This document shows positions 12,524 through 20,905 of a stretch of 64,000 bases of DNA, piece after piece; position 1 is the first letter of the stretch; each line of letters begins with the position of its first letter. The stretch is from assembly GCA_009746045.1 (NCBI GenBank), contig RPFO01002086.1, positions 1 through 64,000 on the forward strand, in the 5' to 3' direction. This stretch comes from Mesostigma viride (Eukaryota > Streptophyta > Mesostigmatophyceae > Mesostigmatales > Mesostigmataceae). The position numbers were made by a program, and so were the translations under genes. The notes beneath the pieces were generated by a model. It was not told where the DNA came from, did no database searches, and saw only the letters and a program-made list of their open reading frames with translations.

Positions 12524-13195
12524 ATGGCCCATGCTGGTGCTACTTTCGAGGATCTGCCAAGCGAAATTTTGTTTGTTTTGGCAGAGCTCAGCTGGCCCTA
12601 CTTGCGTGGTGTGAACAAGGCCTCTCACAAGGAATGGGAGGCCGTGCTGGCGATAATGGAGGCAAAGGTTCGCGCTGTGCGCAATTTGATTGACGAGGAA
12701 CTGGAGTTCCGCGATGCCAACCCCTATTGGTGGTTCGTCGATATAAAGAAGGTGACACCCCGCCGCCTGTATGAGATGACGCCTGATCAGCTGAGGGCCA
12801 TTTATGACAAGGTGTCTGTGCCCCGCTTGCGTGAGGCGGAGGGGTACTTGTACACTACCCGCGCTGATCGTTTGGAGCAGATGGATCACGCGTACACTGA
12901 TTTTGTGGAGGTGCTCAACCGAACTGTCAAGGTCCCCGTTGGCCCCCACACTAAGGCGGCGAGGGACGCCTATTTTGCGTCCATTCCTGATGTGGATCGC
13001 GAGAATGTGATGGAGCGTCGCGTTGATGAGTTGGTCACTGTTCTGTGCGCGGGATTGGTGGCTGACGACACGGAGGCCAACGGGGGCGTGCCAACGGGTT
13101 TGGCCGACCTTCTCAGCGACATTTTCGATGAGTACAAGCACCGGATGATCGGTCGTATCTTCACCCATCCATCGTATAACCGGGTGATGCCTTAA
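12524..13195 (+). CDS. Gene A, left copy: F-box-like protein (223 aa)
   Basis: The open frame starts further up at 12,440, but the ATG at 12,524 is preferred. It follows the TATA box by a normal leader length, and the protein then begins MAHAGATFEDLPSEI, aligning with MAAATFNSLPAEI of gene B. Residues 8 to 38 show the F-box-like pattern LPSEI....ELSW...GVNK.....W. A second shared block near residue 149 (SIPDVD) matches SIPQVD of gene B, so A and B are paralogues over most of their length. The rest is charged and helical, with no transmembrane segment. Identical in length to the right copy. Function in a ubiquitin ligase is inferred from the F-box resemblance only. Confidence 0.75.
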   Translation: MAHAGATFEDLPSEILFVLAELSWPYLRGVNKASHKEWEAVLAIMEAKVRAVRNLIDEELEFRDANPYWWFVDIKKVTPRRLYEMTPDQLRAIYDKVSVPRLREAEGYLYTTRADRLEQMDHAYTDFVEVLNRTVKVPVGPHTKAARDAYFASIPDVDRENVMERRVDELVTVLCAGLVADDTEANGGVPTGLADLLSDIFDEYKHRMIGRIFTHPSYNRVMP

Positions 13196-14688
13196 ACAGG
13201 CAAATAGGGATCAACTGATATAGCCTATTGGAAAAGGCTATATCCCATGGACTGTCTTATATAACTTTTAATAAGACCGATTCCTATTGAAATTTGTCTC
13301 ACAATGAGTCCCACAATGAGCCCCACTTAAAAAAAAATCTAAACCGCATACTATAAATAGCTAATGGAGCTATAGGGGTACCAGATTCCCACGAACAATA
13401 GGGATTTCCCGCCACCCGCGCCTGTCACGTGATTTGTCTGCCACGTGGCATGACCCGATTGGTCAGCCCAGTCTCGTGGGATTCCAGATTCACATGGTGC
13501 CACGTGGCAGCCACCCACTCGACAGGGTGTCCCATGGGACTCCAGGGACCCCCATGGGTGCCACGTGGCAGGATCCCATTGGACAGGGTGTATCATGGGA
13601 CGCCAGGGTCCCTGGGTGCCACGTGGCGGGTTCCGATTGGACAGGGAGTACCATGGGAGTACAGGGTCCCACGGAGATTCGGGGTCCCGGTGCCACGTGG
13701 CGGTTACGATTGGACAGGGAGTCCCATGGGTGCCACGTGGCAGCGTCCCATTGGACAGGGAGGTCCCATGGGTGGCCAGGGTCCCAGGGGTCCCGGTGCC
13801 ACGTGGCAGTCGCTGATTGGCCAGATAGTCCCATGGGAATCTCAGGGTGCCACGTGGCAGCCTCCCATTGGCGGCTACTACGCCAGGGTCCCTGGCAGGG
13901 TCCCACGATATATTTATCCCAACAATTGACGGGTTAGAGGCGCCTCTAACCCGTCAATTGTTGGGATAAATATATCGTGGGACCCTGCCAGGGACCCTGG
14001 CGTAGTAGCCGCCAATGGGAGGCTGCCACGTGGCACCCTGAGATTCCCATGGGACTATCTGGCCAATCAGCGACTGCCACGTGGCACCGGGACCCCTGGG
14101 ACCCTGGCCACCCATGGGACCTCCCTGTCCAATGGGACGCTGCCACGTGGCACCCATGGGACTCCCTGTCCAATCAGTAACCGCCACGTGGCACCAGGGA
14201 CCCCGAATCTCCGTGGGACCCTGTACTCCCATGGTACTCCCTGTCCAATCGGAACCCGCCACGTGGCACCCAGGGACCCTGGCGTCCCATGATACACCCT
14301 GTCCAATGGGATCCTGCCACGTGGCACCCATGGGGGTCCCTGGAGTCCCATGGGACACCCTGTCGATGGGTGGCTGCCACGTGGCACCATGTGAATCTGG
14401 AATCCCACGAGACTGGGCTGACCAATCGGGTCATGCCACGTGGCAGACAAGTCACGTGACAGGCGCGGGTGGCGGGAAATCCCTATTGTTCGTGGGAATC
14501 TGGTACCCCTATAGCTCCATTAGCTATTTATAGTATGCGGTTTAGATTTTTTTTTAAGTGGGGCTCATTGTGGGACTCATTGTGAGACAAATTTCAATAG
14601 GAATCGGTCTTATTAAAAGTTATATAAGACAGTCCATGGGATATAGCCTTTTCCAATAGGCTATATCAGTTGATCCCTATTTGCCTGT
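13196..14688. promoter_or_regulatory. Palindrome centre: array of 16 G-box/CCAAT units
   Basis: Between the convergent 3' ends of the two A genes. The left half has GCCACGTGGC at 13,440, 13,499, 13,560, 13,618, 13,692, 13,732, 13,798 and 13,849; the right half mirrors all eight. Most are followed within about 5 to 10 bases by ATTGG, the inverted CCAAT box, then CAGGG and often CCATGGG. Spacing between units is 40 to 74 bp. An extra CACGTG lies at 13,426. The outer parts are AT-rich, with a TATAAATA stretch near 13,909. Open frames through this array are by-products of the repetition. Confidence 0.8.
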
Positions 14689-15360
14689 TTAAGGCATCAC
14701 CCGGTTATACGATGGATGGGTGAAGATACGACCGATCATCCGGTGCTTGTACTCATCGAAAATGTCGCTGAGAAGGTCGGCCAAACCCGTTGGCACGCCC
14801 CCGTTGGCCTCCGTGTCGTCAGCCACCAATCCCGCGCACAGAACAGTGACCAACTCATCAACGCGACGCTCCATCACATTCTCGCGATCCACATCAGGAA
14901 TGGACGCAAAATAGGCGTCCCTCGCCGCCTTAGTGTGGGGGCCAACGGGGACCTTGACAGTTCGGTTGAGCACCTCCACAAAATCAGTGTACGCGTGATC
15001 CATCTGCTCCAAACGATCAGCGCGGGTAGTGTACAAGTACCCCTCCGCCTCACGCAAGCGGGGCACAGACACCTTGTCATAAATGGCCCTCAGCTGATCA
15101 GGCGTCATCTCATACAGGCGGCGGGGTGTCACCTTCTTTATATCGACGAACCACCAATAGGGGTTGGCATCGCGGAACTCCAGTTCCTCGTCAATCAAAT
15201 TGCGCACAGCGCGAACCTTTGCCTCCATTATCGCCAGCACGGCCTCCCATTCCTTGTGAGAGGCCTTGTTCACACCACGCAAGTAGGGCCAGCTGAGCTC
15301 TGCCAAAACAAACAAAATTTCGCTTGGCAGATCCTCGAAAGTAGCACCAGCATGGGCCAT
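14689..15360 (-). CDS. Gene A, right copy: F-box-like protein (223 aa)
   Basis: Mirror twin of 12,524 to 13,195 with the same predicted protein, including LPSEI, GVNK and SIPDVD blocks. The start ATG is taken at 15,358 to 15,360, downstream of a TATA box at about 15,460. Transcription runs towards the palindrome centre and converges with the left copy across the G-box array. The near-perfect identity of the two copies means either very recent duplication, ongoing gene conversion, or a single locus assembled twice. Confidence 0.75.
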   Translation of the reverse strand: MAHAGATFEDLPSEILFVLAELSWPYLRGVNKASHKEWEAVLAIMEAKVRAVRNLIDEELEFRDANPYWWFVDIKKVTPRRLYEMTPDQLRAIYDKVSVPRLREAEGYLYTTRADRLEQMDHAYTDFVEVLNRTVKVPVGPHTKAARDAYFASIPDVDRENVMERRVDELVTVLCAGLVADDTEANGGVPTGLADLLSDIFDEYKHRMIGRIFTHPSYNRVMP

Positions 15361-15459
15361 TGTGTATTTTACAGCTGTAAGGATGGCTGTCTGCGTGTGG
15401 ATGACTGTGTGCCTGGCAGTGTCGGAGGCGAGACCTACCCCCAAACGCCCGTGACTCCG

Positions 15460-15467
15460 CTTTTATA
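15460..15467 (-). promoter_or_regulatory. TATA box of gene A, right arm
   Basis: CTTTTATA on the plus strand (TATAAAAG on the minus strand), 100 bp upstream of the ATG at 15,360. A G-box lies further upstream at 15,587 to 15,596. Confidence 0.65.
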
Positions 15468-15615
15468 CCCTCTCGGCCACGGCGTCCCACGATAGTGCCG
15501 TGCAAGCGTCGCGCCGGCGCGGCGTCCCACGATAATTCCGTGGAGCGTCGCGCCGGCGCGGCGCGGCAATTCTCGTGGGATACCATGCCACGTGGCGCCC
15601 ATCCATAGGCTCCCA

Positions 15616-16221
15616 CGAAAAGTTCGTGCTATGCGGATAGCCCGAACTTTTGGGGATAGCCCGAACTTTTCGAAACCTTGCTAGGGAAAAGTAAAAGTTT
15701 CCAGTGGGGATCCCAGCCATTTTGAAAAGTTCGGGCTATGGTTCGGGCTATCGATTTATAGCCCGAACCTCCCCTTTTTCCCCTCTGGGCGGTGTGTTGC
15801 TATGGGTGGATGCTACTCTTTCTTTTACTCTGTTTCCCAACACATAAAATTTTATGTGTTAGCAATTGTCATCTATAAATAATCATAGCTAATACCCCTA
15901 TATTTTATGTGTTAGCAATCCTATCTGTATATACAGGAAATACCCCTATATTTTATGTGTTAGCAATCTAAGGAAGAAACACACACATACACTGCACACT
16001 GTCCAAATAACCAAGTCCCTACCCCATGTACAATGCATGACACCACCGCCCAAGGGGAAAAAGGGTCCGGTTCGGGCTATAAACTGATAGCCCGAACCAT
16101 AGCCCGAACTTTTCAAATGGCTGGGATCCTCACTGGAAACTTTTACTTTTCCCTAGCAAGGTTTCCAAAAGTTCGGGCTATCCCCAAAAGTTCGGGCTAT
16201 CCGCATAGCCCGAACTTTTCG
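15616..16221. mobile_element. Foldback/MITE-like element, right arm
   Basis: Mirror of the element at 11,668 to 12,268, with the same long terminal inverted repeats of AAAAGTTCGGGCTAT words and the palindrome ACACATAAAATTTTATGTGT in its core (15,840 to 15,859). Non-coding. It lies between the start of gene A and the 3' end of gene C. Confidence 0.7.
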
Positions 16222-16367
16222 CAAACAAGTCAAGTCCTACGCCTAGTGCATGAGTGTTGGATTTGCATGCAAAGAGTCTTATTCATTACAAAATAGAATA
16301 CCACAAGTCCCTATCAACAGTAGCCTCCATAGGCTTGCATGGGCCAATCAAGTGCCCAGATGACACC

Positions 16368-17465
16368 CTACGCGAAGAAATAGGGCTTGTTGGACCCCAC
16401 AACATCGTACAGAAGGAAGCCCCCGGCCTCTGCATTACGCTTGAGACGGTTGTTGGGGCGGCTAAAGCCCGGGAAAGCGACAGCCTCAGAAACAAGGCTG
16501 CAGAACTTGGCGCACTCGTAGCAGACCAAGTCAACGTCTAAAGAACGAGGCCTTGGAGCCACATACAGGTTCTGCACGTTGATGTCGATGCGCTTCATGC
16601 ACTTCTGGCACTGCCTGCGAGGCCAGTAAAACTTGTCACTGGAGGGGCCGTCGTGCGTGTTGTCCTGGGCGCGCTCTGCCATCTTGTGGAGTTCCTCGTT
16701 GTACTGGAACACCTCATCGATATGGCCCTTGTACTCCCAATACTGCATGCCGCGAGACATGGCCTTGCTGATGACCACGTTGTTGTCGACATACTGGGCC
16801 AGGAACTCGTTGCGGCAGATCCCACAAACGACGTCGCCAACCACGAGCTTGGCAACACGGAAATGGGAAGTGGTCTCCAGCATCTGAGGGGTGACCTCCT
16901 TCACCACTTCGTGCGCGTGGAGAGCAGGCTTCTTGCACACAGCGCACATGCACTTGGACAGAGGGTAGCCGGTGGGAGGAGGTGGGAGACGCTTGGGCTC
17001 ATATTCGTACTTGTAAATCTGCAAGCCCGTGTCAAAATTCTTGACAGTCTCCTGCACCTGCTCCGTGGGAGGAGAGGGACCTAGTGCATCCACCTTGTCG
17101 CTCAGTTCATCCAGAGCGCACCCCCGGCACTGCATCTCCCCGTTCTCCTTCTTGCACACTGCCCTCTCCGGCACCTTTTTGCAGGTGACGCAATGCACCA
17201 GAGGAAACTTGGAATCGCCACTACCATTTGGCCACACATGGCCTGCTGGAGGCCAAATGTCAGAGTCCTTAAACCGAGGGGCGAATAGCCCAGGGAGAGG
17301 AGCAGGCACGTACACAGGCTCAGGCACTGGCGCAGCAGGCACTGGCACTGGCACAATCACAGGCACTGGCGCTGGCACAGGCGCAGGCACTGGCACAAGC
17401 GCAGGAGCTATGGCGGAACAACCAGTCCTAGTTTTGTGCAGCGAGGATATGGCAATCCATAGCAT
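16368..17465 (-). CDS. Gene C: proline-rich, six-CxxC zinc protein (365 aa)
   Basis: The single open frame begins with a low-complexity stretch of repeated PVPAP units (residues 21 to 58). It then has six cysteine pairs: C92/C95, C113/C116, C174/C177, C214/C217, C286/C289 and C315/C318. The spacing suggests three zinc ribbons or treble clefts binding three metal ions. No catalytic domain was recognised, and the family is unknown to me. The start is uncertain: the ATG at 17,465 follows CTTGGTTCTCCCAG, a good splice acceptor, and an ATG at about 17,553 (MSQLMQQLG) could belong to an upstream exon. Divergent from gene B. The left-arm copy is frameshifted. Likely nuclear or cytosolic; no signal peptide. 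Confidence 0.7.
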   Translation of the reverse strand: MLWIAISSLHKTRTGCSAIAPALVPVPAPVPAPVPVIVPVPVPAAPVPEPVYVPAPLPGLFAPRFKDSDIWPPAGHVWPNGSGDSKFPLVHCVTCKKVPERAVCKKENGEMQCRGCALDELSDKVDALGPSPPTEQVQETVKNFDTGLQIYKYEYEPKRLPPPPTGYPLSKCMCAVCKKPALHAHEVVKEVTPQMLETTSHFRVAKLVVGDVVCGICRNEFLAQYVDNNVVISKAMSRGMQYWEYKGHIDEVFQYNEELHKMAERAQDNTHDGPSSDKFYWPRRQCQKCMKRIDINVQNLYVAPRPRSLDVDLVCYECAKFCSLVSEAVAFPGFSRPNNRLKRNAEAGGFLLYDVVGSNKPYFFA

Positions 17466-18022
17466 CTGGGAGAACCAAGCCCATGCAAGGCCCTAGTCTG
17501 TGCCCTAGTCTGACGCCTGAACATGGCCCAGCTGCTGCATCAACTGAGACATGGCGGTCTGCTGTTGTTTTCTGCGCTGGCTATGGCTGTTCTGTGGTGT
17601 GATGGTGCATTTGGTAGGCCTGCACGACCTTTGTACCTGTGGAAACTGGCCCTCCCACGAGATCTTCATCGGACGGCTGGGATCGATCCTCTAGAAGGTT
17701 CCATGGCGCGGCGCGGCGCGGCGCGGTAGTGACGTGGCGGAATGCCGTGCCACGGTACTCGGACCAGTATCCATGATACTGGTCCGGCCGTACCGGCGCC
17801 GCGCCGTATCCGAGATACGCCGTACTATCATGGGAGATCTGAATTGCCGTGGACCGTCCGATCTCTGCCACGTGGCGGCGTCCCGTGGGAGATCGTCGTG
17901 CCACGGAATATTCCGCGAAGATGCCGTGGGGCGGGTACAAAGGTCCGACACCACGTCAAAGTGGGCACTTCTCGCCTGCTCCAGCATCCCAACAGCACTA
18001 GCACCACTACCACAAAGAAGAC
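17466..18022. promoter_or_regulatory. Divergent B/C promoter region, right arm
   Basis: Holds a G-box at 17,867 to 17,876 and a hairpin at 17,761 to 17,785 (11 bp arms GGACCAGTATC around loop CAT). Further short palindromes include CGTATCCGAGATACG (near 17,805) and GGAATATTCC (near 17,904). There is also a run of GCGCG repeats at 17,705 to 17,726, and a TATA-like TACAAAG at about 17,936, some 85 bp before the B start. The density of palindromes suggests binding sites for dimeric regulators. Confidence 0.5.
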
Positions 18023-18658
18023 ATGGCCGCTGCCACTTTTAACAGCCTGCCAGCTGAGATTGTGCACGAAATCGTGGAGTTGGCATGGCCCCACGGGTGT
18101 GGTGTCAGCAAGGAGCTGCAAGTGCCGTGGGACGCTGTCAAAGCTAAGACAGAGCAGCGAAGGATGCAGCTGTTGGATGCTATTGCCACTGAGCTTGAGG
18201 GGCGCTTCCTCTCTAAGCGCAGGCAGCCAGGGCCGTTTTGCCACTATACAGGATGGGCCCTGCGCAACTTTGCCATCGCCATCGCTCAAGGCGGTGTGCA
18301 GTCCCTTTCCACTTTTGAGAAGAGGATGGACGCCTGCAAGTATGGCGATAGGCGTATGGAGGTGGCAACTCTGGCCATCGACCTAGAGGTTAAGCTGTCT
18401 GACCGCGTTTGCGCGATTCCCCGCCTGTGGGATGTGATGAAGGAGTATGTTGAATCCATTCCTCAGGTGGATAAGGATAAGACCGCAGAGGAGCATTGCC
18501 GTGTGCTCGTGGACCTCGTGAAGGCCGAGTACCACGCCTATCTGCCTGTCAACTTTTCCCCCGCTGCCTGCGAGAGGGAACTGAGGGTCATGAATGCCAC
18601 CTGCGACAAGATGTACGACAAGTTCTGTCGCCGCCTGGCCCTGGAGGGGGTTCACTAA
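18023..18658 (+). CDS. Gene B, right copy: F-box-like protein (211 aa)
   Basis: Starts MAAATFNSLPAEI and shows the F-box-like pattern LPAEI..IVELAW..GCGVSK.....W in residues 8 to 36. Further on is a block SIPQVDKDKT near residue 154, aligning with SIPDVDREN of gene A; the two form one family. No other domain is recognised. Helix-rich, soluble, no signal peptide. It is followed after 705 bp by gene D on the same strand. If the F-box resemblance is real, the C-terminal part would be the substrate-binding module of an SCF-type ubiquitin ligase; that is inference. Confidence 0.78.
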   Translation: MAAATFNSLPAEIVHEIVELAWPHGCGVSKELQVPWDAVKAKTEQRRMQLLDAIATELEGRFLSKRRQPGPFCHYTGWALRNFAIAIAQGGVQSLSTFEKRMDACKYGDRRMEVATLAIDLEVKLSDRVCAIPRLWDVMKEYVESIPQVDKDKTAEEHCRVLVDLVKAEYHAYLPVNFSPAACERELRVMNATCDKMYDKFCRRLALEGVH

Positions 18659-19363
18659 CTAAGTGCCCCTTTGGAATAGACAAAGTCCCCTATGGGCATT
18701 AAGCCTTATTATGATTCTAATGGAAATCCATGACTTTGTCTCTATCTCATGGCGTCTCATAGTACAATTGCACTAGGAATCGTAGTACAGATAGTATAAT
18801 AAGAGTAGAAATGCACTAGCGACACTACAGTAGTACAGATTACTACAAATACGCAACTGCTTGTGTATTGTAGGATTTCCCACTAGAATCCGTCCAAGTG
18901 TCGTGCCATACTGCCACGTGGCAACCTGGACGGTCTGACATGACAGTCCGTACAAGACTGTATCCGTCAGCTGCCGGTTCGGACGGCCTGCCATGTCAGT
19001 ACCGTGCCACGTCAGATCTGACAGCGTGCCACGTCAGTCCGCGCCGCGCCGGTTCCGCCGCGCGTCGGTTACGAAGATCTGCCACGACAGTCGGCACACT
19101 GTCCCGTCTGACACCTGTCAGAACCGTCAGACTGCCATGACAGTCCGTATCCCTGTCGCGTAACTGCCGACGCGGCGCGACAGTTTCCTTCTAGCGACCG
19201 TCCCACGGCATATTCGTGGGAATATTCCCGGAATATGCCGGGAATATGCCGTTCGTCCTCCTCCCCACGAGGCCAAAAGCCCAAACACGACCAAAAATGC
19301 AGCCAAACCCTCACGAACCACTCAGAACAGCAGCAGGATACCACTATCAGCAGCTAGCCAGCT
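18659..19363. promoter_or_regulatory. B-D intergenic region with palindromic clusters, right arm
   Basis: The first 230 bp are AT-rich and probably hold the B 3' end. A G-box lies at 18,913 to 18,922. From 18,930 to 19,160 there are many near-palindromic TGACA/TGTCA words (CTGACATGACAG, CTGCCATGTCAG, CTGCCATGACAG and variants) and two TGCCACGTCA half-G-boxes. From 19,205 to 19,252 there is a cluster of GGAATATTCC and GGCATATTC repeats. It resembles a promoter for gene D. No TATA box is obvious. Confidence 0.5.
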
Positions 19364-20905
19364 ATGGCGACGACCCAAGAACATGAGGCCCAGGAACCTG
19401 AGCGTACGTATTTTCCCATGCATGTCTGTTTTTGTGTTTCCTTGGTTTGTTTTTTGGGCATTTTCAGCAGCTGACAGGAACGCCATGGTCATTTTCTATT
19501 CATTCTTTGCAGGCTGGAACCCCTCTGACGACCTTTTTGACCACAACGACTACGACCACCTGGACGACGCAGGCACGGAAGTCAATTCGCACGCTGCGAT
19601 CGACGACCTGGTGGCTCAGTCTCGCCCTGCGGCTGCTCCCAGTACGTGGTCTGCTGTTTTATGCATCCCTTTTCGATTGCCTGCTGGATTTTGCAGGTGA
19701 TGGCCACTATCTGTTGGATGTTGCAGGTGATGGCCACTATCTGATACATTTTGCAGTTGTCTGTGTGTTTTCCTTTGCATGCAGGCCTGCTGCGTGGTGG
19801 TCCCAGCTCCCGTTCTCGTTCTGGAGGCGCTGGGCCCAGCGGTGGGGACTTAGCCGCATTGCAGCGCCAGCTGAGGGAGACGCAGGAGGAGTTGGAGCGC
19901 GAGAGGAACCGCAGCAGGCGTCGTTCTTTCTCCCCTGATCCCACTCGCGAAGAGCTCAAGAAGATGCGCTTGGCTCTCGAGGAGGCGAACCACAAGATCA
20001 CGTGGTTCGAGAAGAGGCTGGCGTGCTGCGACATCTGCACCGAGCCCTTCGGCACGGAGGGGAAGTACCCCATCATCTACCTCGTGGAGGGCGTCCACAC
20101 CTGCGTCCCTCAGCACTGCAACAAGTGCGCTGATATGCTCGAGGCCCACGCTCTGGAGTATAATTCTACCAGGCCCAACGCCCGTGTGATTGGCAAGCGC
20201 TGCCCAGAATGCAAGGAGCTCCTGATGCGCACTGGCAGCCAGTACAAGCGCAATGTGGGTGTCGACAGACTCACATTCACCCTTGTGAATGTGCGTCTGT
20301 GCGCTCGCGGGTGCGGCGGCGAGGTCGTGCTCGGCGAGGAGGCGATTCACGACAACACCTGCGCTAAGCTTGTCAGGCCCTGCCCCAACAAGCTTTCTCT
20401 CCCTGGTGATAACGGCACCGTGACCATCCTGGGCTGCACCTACCAGGCCACCAGCCGCGAGGACTTGGATCGCCACCTGCGCGTGGTGGACAACGTGTCA
20501 GAGTGTGGTTTCCGTGGTCTGCCGGCCGCCATCGCCGCCGCCGCCGCCGCTGCTGCTCCTCCTGCTGCTCGTGCTGCTGCTCCTGCTGCTGCTCCTGCTG
20601 CTCGCGCTTCTTTCGCTGTTCGCGCTGTGGGGGGGAATGAGAATTACCCCGCGGGAGTCAACGGTTTCCTGTCCGCCCTGCAGTACATCAGGGATCACCC
20701 CCAGTTGGAGTGCTCCGGGTCTGCGGGCAATGCACTGGCTGTGGCCTTCTTTGAGGCACTCGGCGGTGGCGTCGGGTGGGACGCGCTGGCCATGAGGCGG
20801 TTGGTGGATCGCTTCCGCGACGGGGCGAGGCGCATTGTTGAGAGGGACGCACACTTGGTTGCTGATGTTCAGCACCGGGAGGTGATTGTGGTTGAGGATG
20901 AGTAG
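19364..20905 (+). CDS. Gene D: RING/TRAF-like zinc-finger protein, three exons (429 aa)
   Basis: Exons 19,364-19,403, 19,513-19,641 and 19,785-20,905 join in frame (1,290 nt). Both introns begin GTACGT, end in CAG and are in phase 1. Residues 1 to 56 are acidic. Residues 78 to 135 are a charged coiled coil. A RING-like finger follows: C138-x2-C141, C163, H167, C168-x2-C171, C196-x2-C199. The histidine directly abuts the fifth cysteine, which is unusual. Next is a TRAF/SIAH-like finger (CARGC...H...C), then poly-Ala/Pro, then an unrecognised 100-residue tail. RING proteins of this build are usually E3 ubiquitin ligases; that role is inferred. Intron 2 holds two copies of GGTGATGGCCACTATCTG. 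The left-arm copy is frameshifted. Confidence 0.78.

Noticed and set aside
12389-13168. 259-codon minus-strand frame antisense to gene A (mirror 14,716-15,495)
   Set aside because: It is the shadow of gene A on the opposite strand and has no independent motif.
13429-14458. Open frames of 80-170 codons through the central array (for example MGATWQ repeats)
   Set aside because: They are produced by the repeating GCCACGTGGC unit in every frame on both strands; no domain and no codon preference.
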